This document shows, in pieces, positions 13,286 through 20,037 of a stretch of DNA of 20,037 bases (position 1 is the first letter of the stretch; each line of letters begins with the position of its first letter). Under the pieces are notes generated by a model. It ran no database searches, was not told where the DNA came from, and was given only the letters and a program-made list of their open reading frames with translations. Origin of the DNA: an uncultured Thermoproteales archaeon (lineage in GTDB: Archaea > Thermoproteota > Thermoprotei > Thermoproteales > Thermoproteaceae); NCBI GenBank assembly GCA_946480885.1, contig CAMLLK010000001.1, positions 1 through 20,037 on the forward strand, written 5' to 3'. The position numbers were made by a program, and so were the translations under genes.

Positions 13286-16200
13286 GCCCTCCTAGCCGCC
13301 AATGCCTCGTCGACGTCTACGCCCCTGGCGTACAGCGCCAGCGCGAGCTTGGCAGTGCGGTCGTCCGATAGGGCGGCAAGCGCCCTCCTCACAAGCTCCG
13401 CCTTGGCGGCGGCGTCTTCAGGCGCCTTGACAGGTGACGGCCTCTCCAGCCGCTGGAGCACAGAGGCCACCTCCCTCTCAATGCCCTCCAAGTGCCTCAC
13501 GTCGGCGCCGAGGGCGGCGTATTGCTGTTTAACCTTGGCCACCTCCTCGCGGAACTGCCTGAGGACTGCCTCTCTGTCCGCGCCCTCGGCAAAAGCCCTC
13601 AGCGCCCTCTCCGCGGCTCTGAGGGCCTCCTCCGCCCCGGGAAGCGCTATTGTGAACAAGGGCTCGCTCCGCCCGACCCAGAGAAAGTCATGCGCAATTT
13701 CCCGCAGGCGCTTATACGCCTCCCTCCTCACCGCCTCAAGCCTCTCGGCCGCCTTCTGCAACACCTCCGCCACCCTCTCCTCCAACTGCCTCACGGACTT
13801 CTCAGCCTCGCCGCTTAGGCCGCGCCTAATGGCCTCGGCCTCCGCCTTGAACTGCCTCACGGCCTCTTCTCCGCCTCCGCGCAAGACCTCTTCCAATGCC
13901 CTCCTCGCGGCCTCTAAGAGGCGCGCCCCGGCCTCCCCAAGCCCGGCGGCTTCAATCCTGGACAGAGAGGCCTTGGCCTCCTCAACCGCCTTGACGGCGG
14001 CCTCGGCCAGCTTGGCGGCGCGGCCAGCCTCCCCCAGGGCCTTGGCCAACCTCTCTTCATCTATTTTCAATAGTTTTATGAAAGAGATCTCTACGCCAAA
14101 GGCCTCCATCACGCGGGAGAGGTCCTCCTTCACTCTTGACGTTGCTGTCTTCAAGAAGGCTTCTGCCTCTCGTGGTTCAAGGCCGCGTCTTGCCAAGGCC
14201 TCTCTCAGCTCTGCCAGCGTCTCCGCCTTGGCCTTGGCCACTGCCACCGCCGCCTTGGCCTCCCCCAGCCTCTCGAGCCTGCCCCTTGCCACGTCCCAGG
14301 CCAGTGTCAGCAGGTAGAGCTCTCCCAGCCTCTCCTCCAGCTCTCTCGCGGCGAGGGCCTTGGCGTACCCAGCAAAAGAGAGCTGGTAAGACCACTCCTC
14401 TGCCCAAGTCCGCCGTATCTGCGGCTCCACAGCGAGGAAGTCGGCGGCTTTTCTGACTAGCAACTCGGCCAGCTCCCTAGGCGTCTCAGGCGCCTTCTTC
14501 TCGCCCAGCGCCGCCGCTATTATCTCGGCCAGCTTAGAGAAGGCCCCCTGGTGAAGCTCGGCCAGCGGCTTATACACCTCTGCCAGCAACTTCTCCACCT
14601 CCTCCGCGGCAGCGCCTTTACGCAACGCCTCCGCCAGCTGGGACATTGCGGTTAGGGAGGCGGCCGTGGCCCTCTCGGTCGCCTCTTTGGCCGCCTCTGC
14701 CGCCTCTTCTACGCTTGCCTGTCTAAGCGCCTTCAGCCTCTCCGCCAGCCTAACTGCGATTAAGTAATCGCGGTAGTTTTTCAACTCTTCAAACTCCCTC
14801 CCCGTTATCTGCCCCCTTCTCAACATGCCGTAGTATAACGCGGTGTTCAACGCCGCGGCCCACCTCCTGCCGTGGGGGTCGAAGTGGGCCCAGAACAACA
14901 GGTACGACAAGGGCCTCTTCGACGCGGCCTCTGCGACTTTCGCGTCAAACCACCTGTCAACTCTGGCGCTGACCTCCCTCGCGGCGCACACAACGTCGTG
15001 ACACTGGGCAATACGCCACGCCCTCCTCCCGGCCTCCTTCGCCCTCTCCCACATCGCGCCCGCGGCCTCCCACCTGGCGTGAGACCAAGCCCTCTCCACC
15101 GCCTTGGTTGCCTCCCCAACCGCCTGGCCCACTTTGGACTCGCCTATTTTCCTTAGGGCCTTCTCCGCGGCCTCTTCCAACCTGCGCACCACCCTCCTCT
15201 CTAGCCCCCTCTCCATCTCGCCCACCGGCGTCAGCATCCTATCCAGCTCCCAGCGCCTCCTCCCGCTTACCTTGAGATAGCCCTTGTAATACAGCCTTTG
15301 CACAACCCTTCTGGCAGCGGCCCTCACCGGGTGGGCCGCCTTGAACACTCTTGCAAAGAGCCGGCTCTTAATCAAGAGTCTTATTTGATACCAAAAGGCC
15401 AGGTCTTCCAATACCTGCCACACAAATTTCGCCAGCAGCACTCCCGCTGACGGGAAGGCGAAAAGCGCCGAGAGGGCCTCTAAGGCGGCGATGGCCATTA
15501 GAAGCCCTATGTATACGTTGGGGTAGAGGGAGGCCCAAGCCGCCATCACGTAGGCCCCAGCCACGGCCAGGCCGAAGACTGGCCACATGGGCACTCCCAT
15601 AAACGTGGCGTAATACAGCGGGGCTCCGGGAGAGGCGTTGTAGGGCAGTGGCATCCAGCCGTTCCACGGAACTGGCCAAGGAGCCGGCATAAAGCGCCCG
15701 GCCTCAAGGGGAGGCGGAGGAGGCGGGTGCTCGAAGACCCAAGCCCACATGGCAGACAGCCTCTCAGCCGTCAGCCGGCTCAGCCGGGAGTCGGCGAGGG
15801 CAAAGCGGAAGAGCCAAGGCTCAAGCCCGGGCTCCATCACCACCGACGCCGGGGCCTTTACAGTCTCGTTAGCCCAGTCGAACCTAAAGCAGACCAGCAA
15901 TAGGTTGAAGGAGTGGTAGCTGTCCGGCGCCGGCTCTGGCAGTGGGTAGAAGGCTACGCCGTTAAAGGCCTTCCTCACCCCCCTCAGCACCTCCGCGGCG
16001 TACTGCGCCGGCCCAATCGGCGGGGGCTCGCCGGCCACTGAGAGCACAAAGTCTGCTCTGGCGTTGGCGTACTCCCCCTGGGCCAGTAAGTACAGGGCGT
16101 ACTTCCGGTGTAGCTCTGTCATATTGGCGTTGGCCGCAGGCACCAAGTCCCACTCCGGCCTGTACGCAGAGAGGACGCGCCAATGGCACTCCCAGCCGTA

Positions 16201-18219
16201 CTCCGCGCCCCTGAGGAGGTTGATGACGGTAAAGCCGTCCTCCTCCGCGGGCCCATCTTCGTAGTAGTCGGGGAGGGGAGGCCCGAGGCTTCCGGCGGTG
16301 TGGACAGCGGAGAGCCAGGCGAAGGCGTAGGCGTCTTTCACAGAGCGCCGCACGTCCCAGAACACCACCCTCTTATACGGCGAGACGTCGTGGGTGTAGC
16401 AGTAAGCGCCTGGAGGCGGGTCGCCGTTGTTCCAGGGGCCGTAGACGACTTCCTTCCACACCTCCCAGCCCCGGTATGTGTAGGGCACGCGGACTCTCAC
16501 CGTGTCTTCAGCAGACGGCACCCAGGGCTTTTGATAGAGGGAGGCGTTGTGCTCCAATTCCCTCACCTCCGTGTACTTCCTCCACCTCGGCTCTTCCCTC
16601 ACCTCCCTAGTGGTGGAGGCCCACTGGGCGCAGTAGCAGTAGCCTGAGGGGTCGCACTCCCACCTCTCGCACCACTCGCAGGTCTCCTTCCAGCGGTAGA
16701 AGTCCAAGTGGCCGTCTCTCACTGGCTTGGGGGCCGGGGGTAGGGAGGCGTTTAGCCTCACGACGAGGTTTCTGGTGGATGGCCTGTCCCACGCCTTCAC
16801 GTTCTCCTCTATGTTGTACTGGTAGAGGCCCGGCTCGAAGGTCACGTCGACTATGCCGCAGCCGGCCGCTCTGTCGCCTAAGTAGCACCTCTGCTCCTCG
16901 GGCGGCCTAATCCAGCCCCACACGCCGATTACGCCGCCCTCCACGCCGGAGTATATCCGGGTGTGGCGGGTGAGGTTTACGTGGACTATCACCTGGGCGT
17001 ATAGGAGGCGCCAGAAGGGCTGCGGCCCCGTGTAGGCCCGCCAAAACGGCGTGGTGGCGTTGAGGAAGCCCGCCCAGGCGCCCATTACCCTCTCCGCGTA
17101 CTGCCCCACTGTGATGTTTTCGGGCTCTTGGTTGGGGGCAGTCGGATATATCACGAAGAGAGTCTCGTTTGGGCTGGCAATGGCGTATACCTGGCTGTAG
17201 TCGTGGACCCACGGGAGCCGCTGGGGCGCCCTCGGCACGTCCAGCCAGGCATATACTGCGTATGGGTATCCCCTGTCAATCCCAGTCCAGGTGGCGTTTC
17301 CGTTCCACATCGGCGCGTAGCCCGCGCCGGAGATGTAGTCCGAGCCGTTCACGAACGCCAGGCGGTAGTAGGAGATGTTTATGGGTAGGGCGGCCTTTAC
17401 TACTTCCTGCCACAGCTCGTAGACCCGGGACATGCGAAGTGTGGCGTTGTACTTGGCGAAGTACATCCCCCCGCCCTCCGCGTAGAAAAACGCCGAGGCG
17501 AGGGAGGCGTTCACCGGGGGCTTCGGCGCCAGGTCAGCCCACTCCGCAATGGCCCTCGTCCAGTTGGCCAGAGCCATGGCTGGCTTGGCGAAGTAGCCCC
17601 CGGCCATGGCCCCGGCGTATAGCAGAAGCCCCATCCCCAGCAACACCCCGCCCACGGCCCTGGCGCGGGGGAAGGGCATTAGGGCCATCCCCGCGTAGAG
17701 GAGCAGCGGGGTGAACCTCATGGCGGCCCACGCCACTGTCTCTAGGACGTGGTAGGCCATGGCGATGCCCATTGCCACGTTGTAGGCAGAGGTGAGTATC
17801 GAAGAGAGGGGCTCGGCGAAGCCGGCTAGCTGTAGGGCCCTAAGCACGGCCCTGCCGGCAGTGGCGCCTACAGCCCCGCCTCCCACCACTGCAAGCGCCG
17901 CGGTGGCCGCCGCGTAGACTCCCTCCATGGCGTATATCGCCGCCTTGGCGGCGAAGAAGGCGGCCTCGGAAACTCTGTGGATCTGCTCATAAGCCCACTC
18001 TAAGTGCTTCTGAATGTCCAGCACTCCGTAGACGTAGATGGGGCTTTCTGCGAAGGGGACGAGCGCGGAGAAGATCAAGTGCACCACGAGGGGGGCCATC
18101 AAAGCGAGGGCGGCCCCCACAATGGGCACGTACCACTCCTCGTCTCCCCTAAACAAGAGGAGGTATAGGGCCGAGAGGCCACCAGCGATGAGGAGAAAAA
18201 GGGTGATGGGTATGTCCAT
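13192..18219 (-). CDS. Giant membrane protein with glycosylated ectodomain and coiled-coil tail, 1675 aa
   Basis: ATG 18217-18219 overlaps the previous stop by one base (TAATG), implying coupled translation. Layout by eye: about six membrane helices in residues 1-215; a large outer domain (about 225-870) with at least 13 Asn-x-Ser/Thr sites and a cysteine cluster near 510-527 (CEWCERWECDPSGYCYC); two or three more helices (about 877-945); a basic stretch; then a cytoplasmic Ala/Glu/Arg-rich coiled coil to about 1645. No enzyme motif is recognised. The position after a pilin and a VirB6-like protein suggests a structural channel or mating-junction component, perhaps an extended VirB6-like protein (inference). 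The final 31 codons lie antisense to the rhomboid core, so the native stop may have been lost at a junction near 13285. Confidence 0.85.
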   Translation of the reverse strand: MDIPITLFLLIAGGLSALYLLLFRGDEEWYVPIVGAALALMAPLVVHLIFSALVPFAESPIYVYGVLDIQKHLEWAYEQIHRVSEAAFFAAKAAIYAMEGVYAAATAALAVVGGGAVGATAGRAVLRALQLAGFAEPLSSILTSAYNVAMGIAMAYHVLETVAWAAMRFTPLLLYAGMALMPFPRARAVGGVLLGMGLLLYAGAMAGGYFAKPAMALANWTRAIAEWADLAPKPPVNASLASAFFYAEGGGMYFAKYNATLRMSRVYELWQEVVKAALPINISYYRLAFVNGSDYISGAGYAPMWNGNATWTGIDRGYPYAVYAWLDVPRAPQRLPWVHDYSQVYAIASPNETLFVIYPTAPNQEPENITVGQYAERVMGAWAGFLNATTPFWRAYTGPQPFWRLLYAQVIVHVNLTRHTRIYSGVEGGVIGVWGWIRPPEEQRCYLGDRAAGCGIVDVTFEPGLYQYNIEENVKAWDRPSTRNLVVRLNASLPPAPKPVRDGHLDFYRWKETCEWCERWECDPSGYCYCAQWASTTREVREEPRWRKYTEVRELEHNASLYQKPWVPSAEDTVRVRVPYTYRGWEVWKEVVYGPWNNGDPPPGAYCYTHDVSPYKRVVFWDVRRSVKDAYAFAWLSAVHTAGSLGPPLPDYYEDGPAEEDGFTVINLLRGAEYGWECHWRVLSAYRPEWDLVPAANANMTELHRKYALYLLAQGEYANARADFVLSVAGEPPPIGPAQYAAEVLRGVRKAFNGVAFYPLPEPAPDSYHSFNLLLVCFRFDWANETVKAPASVVMEPGLEPWLFRFALADSRLSRLTAERLSAMWAWVFEHPPPPPPLEAGRFMPAPWPVPWNGWMPLPYNASPGAPLYYATFMGVPMWPVFGLAVAGAYVMAAWASLYPNVYIGLLMAIAALEALSALFAFPSAGVLLAKFVWQVLEDLAFWYQIRLLIKSRLFARVFKAAHPVRAAARRVVQRLYYKGYLKVSGRRRWELDRMLTPVGEMERGLERRVVRRLEEAAEKALRKIGESKVGQAVGEATKAVERAWSHARWEAAGAMWERAKEAGRRAWRIAQCHDVVCAAREVSARVDRWFDAKVAEAASKRPLSYLLFWAHFDPHGRRWAAALNTALYYGMLRRGQITGREFEELKNYRDYLIAVRLAERLKALRQASVEEAAEAAKEATERATAASLTAMSQLAEALRKGAAAEEVEKLLAEVYKPLAELHQGAFSKLAEIIAAALGEKKAPETPRELAELLVRKAADFLAVEPQIRRTWAEEWSYQLSFAGYAKALAARELEERLGELYLLTLAWDVARGRLERLGEAKAAVAVAKAKAETLAELREALARRGLEPREAEAFLKTATSRVKEDLSRVMEAFGVEISFIKLLKIDEERLAKALGEAGRAAKLAEAAVKAVEEAKASLSRIEAAGLGEAGARLLEAARRALEEVLRGGGEEAVRQFKAEAEAIRRGLSGEAEKSVRQLEERVAEVLQKAAERLEAVRREAYKRLREIAHDFLWVGRSEPLFTIALPGAEEALRAAERALRAFAEGADREAVLRQFREEVAKVKQQYAALGADVRHLEGIEREVASVLQRLERPSPVKAPEDAAAKAELVRRALAALSDDRTAKLALALYARGVDVDEALAARRAYEKGANATPAIKPPVWANTATEGSSNGNRN

Positions 18220-19103
18220 TACTCTATTGACAAATGTTGCGCCACTCTAGACAGGGCGTACGTCACGGCGGCGGTGGCGGCTGATGCTAGGGACAGCGCC
18301 GTTGCTATGTACGTGGTTATGAGGGCGGCGTATTTAGTGTCGTCTATTAGGGCGCCCCAGTCGAGGGCCCTCCAGAGGCCGCCCAGTATTGACGCCACCC
18401 ACTCCAAGGGGTTGCTTGAGTGGAGGGGTATCTCCTTAATGGCGTCTGCCGCCCCAGCCAGGGCGGCTGGGAAGACCATCCCCACTGCCAGTATCAACGC
18501 GCCTAGGGGGGATAAGCGCTCCGTCGCCAGGAGGAAGGCCCCGAGGCCCATCAGCAAGACGAAGCCGTAGACCACCTTCACGGCCGCCATGGCCACGGCC
18601 AGCGCCATCAGCGCCCCCGACGCGGCTCCTGACATGGGCATGGCCGCCTGGAAGATCCCCATCCCCCACGAGGAGACCACCGGCACGGCCCCGGCAATTG
18701 CCGAGGCTCTGAAGACGTTTATGTAGACCTCTTTAAGGGCGTCGAACTTGCTCTGGAACTCTTTACTGGCGCATTTGAGGGCCTCGTCCACAGCGGCGCT
18801 GTACTTCACCAGGTTTAAGTCGGTGGCGTTCTTGAAGTGGGAGAGGCACTTGACCTCGGCGTCTGCGGCGTTTGTAACCGACATGTACAGCCCTACGGCG
18901 TATCCCACCCAGACAGAGGCCAGGAGCGCAAACGTTACTGTGGCCGCGGCTATCACAGAGCGTAGCCAGACCGCCCTAGCCTCCTCCCTCCCGTGTCCTC
19001 CCATCATCCAGAGCAGTAGGCCGTATCCGGCATAGGCGGCGATGGGGATGAAGGCGTATCCGATGAGGGGGAAGGAGGAAAAAAGGGTTGTGATTTCGGC
19101 CAC
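18219..19103 (-). CDS. Polytopic membrane protein, VirB6/CedA-like (DNA-transfer channel candidate)
   Basis: I place the start at GTG 19101-19103 (294 aa), two bases after the pilin stop. The frame stays open further upstream, but that part only shadows the pilin gene. About seven hydrophobic helices are visible (for example PLIGYAFIPIAAYAGYGLLL, VIAAATVTFALLASVWVGYA, VYGFVLLMGLGAFLLATERL, ALITTYIATALSLASAATAA). Between helices 2 and 3 a soluble loop of about 65 residues has two cysteines (CLSHFKNATD...KCASKEF) and a glycosylation site. Family knowledge: VirB6 of bacterial type IV secretion and CedA of Sulfolobales are polytopic partners of a small pilin. I assign this role from topology and gene order, not from a sequence match. 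The TAATG junction couples it to the giant gene. An unrelated membrane protein is possible. Confidence 0.68.
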   Translation of the reverse strand: MAEITTLFSSFPLIGYAFIPIAAYAGYGLLLWMMGGHGREEARAVWLRSVIAAATVTFALLASVWVGYAVGLYMSVTNAADAEVKCLSHFKNATDLNLVKYSAAVDEALKCASKEFQSKFDALKEVYINVFRASAIAGAVPVVSSWGMGIFQAAMPMSGAASGALMALAVAMAAVKVVYGFVLLMGLGAFLLATERLSPLGALILAVGMVFPAALAGAADAIKEIPLHSSNPLEWVASILGGLWRALDWGALIDDTKYAALITTYIATALSLASAATAAVTYALSRVAQHLSIE

Positions 19104-19105
19104 GG

Positions 19106-19588
19106 CTAACTGCCGAATATCCAGCTGAAGGCCTCTTTGAAGGGCTCTAGGTATATGGCCTGTAGCAACCTGACCGCCGCCTCCTCGGGACTCACGTTCA
19201 GTTGACCGGCGTTGTAGCCGCCCATTACGACGTTGATTCCGTAAACAGCGGCGGCTATGACGAAGGGGAAGGCGGCGGCGCCGACGATCAGCCACTTGAA
19301 GTTCTCCACCACCGATATCAGTGCAGACCACCTGTACCAGTGGGTGGGCCCTAGGACGTACATCACAAAGCCGTATAGGCCGAGGAGGACTAGAGCCGCC
19401 ATGGAGGCAAAGCCTATCAGCGCCATGAGTATCTTAAACCCGCCCTGAATCGCCTTCATAAACGGAGCGTTTCTGATCACCTCCTCAGGCGTCTTGGCCT
19501 GCTGGGCGAAGGCGGGGAGCGCTAGTATCAACAACGCCAGTGCGGCGGCTATCACGAACTTCTTGGCCTTGGGTTTTGGTTTGGGCAT
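19106..19588 (-). CDS. VirB2-like mating-pilus subunit (Ced/Ted-type pilin candidate)
   Basis: This 160-aa protein begins with a Lys/Pro-rich n-region (MPKPKPKAKK), then a hydrophobic signal sequence ending LALPAFA before QQAK, a typical signal peptidase I site. The mature part of about 132 residues has two long hydrophobic helices (ILMALIGFASMAALVLLGLY and FKWLIVGAAAFPFVIAAAVY) joined by a short polar loop (GPTHWYRWSALISVVEN), and an amphipathic C-terminal tail. Signal peptide plus two-helix hairpin is the VirB2 layout. Pili of this fold form the DNA-exchange apparatus (Ced in Sulfolobales and Aeropyrum, Ted in Pyrobaculum calidifontis). Archaeal type IV pilins, by contrast, have a class III signal peptide, absent here. 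It is first in a tight three-gene operon. Assignment to Ted is inference from architecture and order. Confidence 0.75.
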   Translation of the reverse strand: MPKPKPKAKKFVIAAALALLILALPAFAQQAKTPEEVIRNAPFMKAIQGGFKILMALIGFASMAALVLLGLYGFVMYVLGPTHWYRWSALISVVENFKWLIVGAAAFPFVIAAAVYGINVVMGGYNAGQLNVSPEEAAVRLLQAIYLEPFKEAFSWIFGS

Positions 19589-19610
19589 GCCACGTTTCTA
19601 ACACACCCCG

Positions 19611-19626
19611 AAAAAATCTTAATTAA
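19611..19626 (-). promoter_or_regulatory. Promoter of the pilin operon
   Basis: On the minus strand TTAATTAA (19619-19626) is followed directly by GATTTTTT. The second box is 26 bp before the ATG (leaderless); the first would give a leader of about 10 nt. Dyad unit A begins 25 bp upstream of this promoter. Confidence 0.5.
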
Positions 19627-19650
19627 GGCCGGGCGGTTTGCGAAAGCCGC

Positions 19651-19691
19651 GAGGACTTCAACTGGCGGATAGTCCGCGTTTCTAAGTCCTC
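19651..19691. repeat. 41-bp composite dyad, unit A
   Basis: GAGGACTT, 6 bp, GCGGATAGTCCGC, 6 bp, AAGTCCTC. The outer arms are perfect inverted repeats of each other, and the core is a perfect 5-3-5 palindrome, so the whole 41 bp is symmetric about 19671. It lies next to the pilin promoter. This is the best-formed of four units. Confidence 0.88.
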
Positions 19692-19704
19692 CTCATACCC
19701 CCGC

Positions 19705-19745
19705 GGGGTCATACACGCGCGGACTATCCCCGCGCCGTAGTCCTC
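19705..19745. repeat. 41-bp composite dyad, unit B (inverted)
   Basis: On the minus strand: GAGGACTA, cggcgc, GGGGATAGTCCGC, gcgtgt, ATGACCCC. It has the same 8-6-13-6-8 spacing as unit A and is centred at 19725, 54 bp from A. It matches unit D closely in core, spacer (gcgtg) and right arm. Confidence 0.82.
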
Positions 19746-19798
19746 GCGTAAAGAGCTGGGCGGGTGGTGTGCTGGGCCCGCAAAGCGCAATAAAACGC
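19746..19798. other. Spacer between dyad units B and C
   Basis: These 53 bp contain no unit of the 41-bp family and no supported gene. It has a G-rich half (GGGCGGGTGGTG) followed by an A-rich patch (GCGCAATAAAAC). Confidence 0.5.
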
Positions 19799-19839
19799 GC
19801 GGACCAAGAAGCGAGGATTGTCCCCGCGGGGAAGTCCTT
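19799..19839. repeat. 41-bp composite dyad, unit C
   Basis: GCGGACCA, agaagc, GAGGATTGTCCCC, gcgggg, AAGTCCTT. The left arm is the most diverged, but GGAC and all spacings are kept. It is centred at 19819. Confidence 0.78.
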
Positions 19840-19849
19840 GCGAGCAAGA

Positions 19850-19890
19850 GAGGACTTAAAAACGGGGATTGTCCGCGCGTGAATGTCCCC
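19850..19890. repeat. 41-bp composite dyad, unit D
   Basis: GAGGACTT, aaaaac, GGGGATTGTCCGC, gcgtga, ATGTCCCC. It is centred at 19870, 51 bp from unit C, and ends one base before the stop codon of the upstream gene. Confidence 0.82.
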
Positions 19891-19891
19891 G

Positions 19892-20037
19892 CTAGGTCTG
19901 GCCCCTAAGCCTCTGCACCCAGAGGTTATGCCTAAGCCACTCGGGCGCCTCGGCACGGCTACGGGGCTCTAGGCGCTTGTTCTCGGCCGCTAGACGGCTG
20001 GCCTCTGCCGTCTTCCCCTTGGCCGCCCTCTCCTCTC
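19892..20037 (-). CDS. C-terminal end of an unknown protein (runs off the window)
   Basis: Reading inward from the window edge on the minus strand, 47 codons end at TAG 19892-19894. The sequence includes ERAAKGKTAEASRLAAENKR and then EAPEWLRHNLWVQRLRGQT. The first part is a charged Ala/Glu/Lys-rich helix, probably coiled coil, in the same style as the giant protein's tail. The last part is basic with three tryptophan/leucine anchors. The gene lies upstream of the pilin in the same direction, separated by the dyad region. In a Ted-like locus it could be another apparatus gene, but no diagnostic motif is in view, so no function is claimed. Confidence 0.6.
   Translation of the reverse strand, partial: EERAAKGKTAEASRLAAENKRLEPRSRAEAPEWLRHNLWVQRLRGQT

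Noticed and set aside
13349..14317. 322-aa plus-strand frame
   Set aside because: It is antisense to the giant protein's coiled coil. Its Ala/Ser-rich composition is the mirror of Glu/Ala/Arg codons.
18219..19331. 370-aa reading of the VirB6-like gene
   Set aside because: The first 76 codons are Arg-rich shadow of the pilin gene in another frame. GTG 19103, two bases after the pilin stop, is the sensible start.
19651..19890. CRISPR-like array
   Set aside because: Only four units, one inverted, with unequal gaps (13, 53 and 10 bp) and internal dyads. There are no unique spacers of constant length.

Overview
The window looks like chromosome of a hyperthermophilic crenarchaeon of the Thermoproteales, most likely Pyrobaculum. 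The evidence is a full-length reverse gyrase, a decayed PaREP1-family gene, a tRNA with a small intron in its anticodon stem, TATA boxes about 25 bp before start codons (leaderless transcripts), many GTG/TTG starts, and a signal-peptide plus two-helix pilin of the kind used by the Ced/Ted DNA-transfer apparatus. The species is not determined.

Layout. (1) 1-1457 is a graveyard. It holds a GC-rich hairpin, a broken Panacea/DUF4065-like gene, a broken gene with a possible PD-(D/E)XK nuclease core, and an orphan C-terminal piece of leucyl-tRNA synthetase that stops 1 bp from the convergent reverse gyrase. (2) 1459-8289 holds reverse gyrase (minus), a 400-bp gap with small gene remnants, an unknown 129-aa gene, a convergent macro-domain protein and a B12-binding radical SAM enzyme. 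(3) 8371-10507 is a two-gene operon: a compact exonuclease-less family B DNA polymerase, split by one missing G in a G-run, and a small winged-helix protein joined by an ATGA overlap. (4) 10484-12282 (minus) holds a PaREP1 pseudogene and an ATPase_2/DUF234 protein. (5) 12415-13285 holds the intron-containing tRNA(CAT) and a frameshifted rhomboid protease. (6) 13192-20037 (minus) is the most interesting block. It reads, in transcription order, the end of an unknown gene, a 300-bp non-coding region, a VirB2-like pilin, a 294-aa polytopic VirB6-like protein and a 1675-aa giant membrane/ectodomain/coiled-coil protein. The three genes after the gap are spaced at +2 and -1 nt.

The 300-bp gap before the pilin contains four copies of a 41-bp composite dyad. 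Each copy has the same 8-6-13-6-8 layout built from GGA/TCC half-sites, and one copy is inverted. I know of no described element like it. I interpret the block as a chromosomal DNA-exchange (Ted-like) locus with its own control or recognition region.

A second theme is mutation at G-runs. The polymerase, the rhomboid gene and a small remnant each lose frame at a run of five or six Gs. That fits the variable mononucleotide tracts reported for P. aerophilum, but it could also reflect base-calling error or phase variation. All family assignments come from motif recognition by eye; no search was run.
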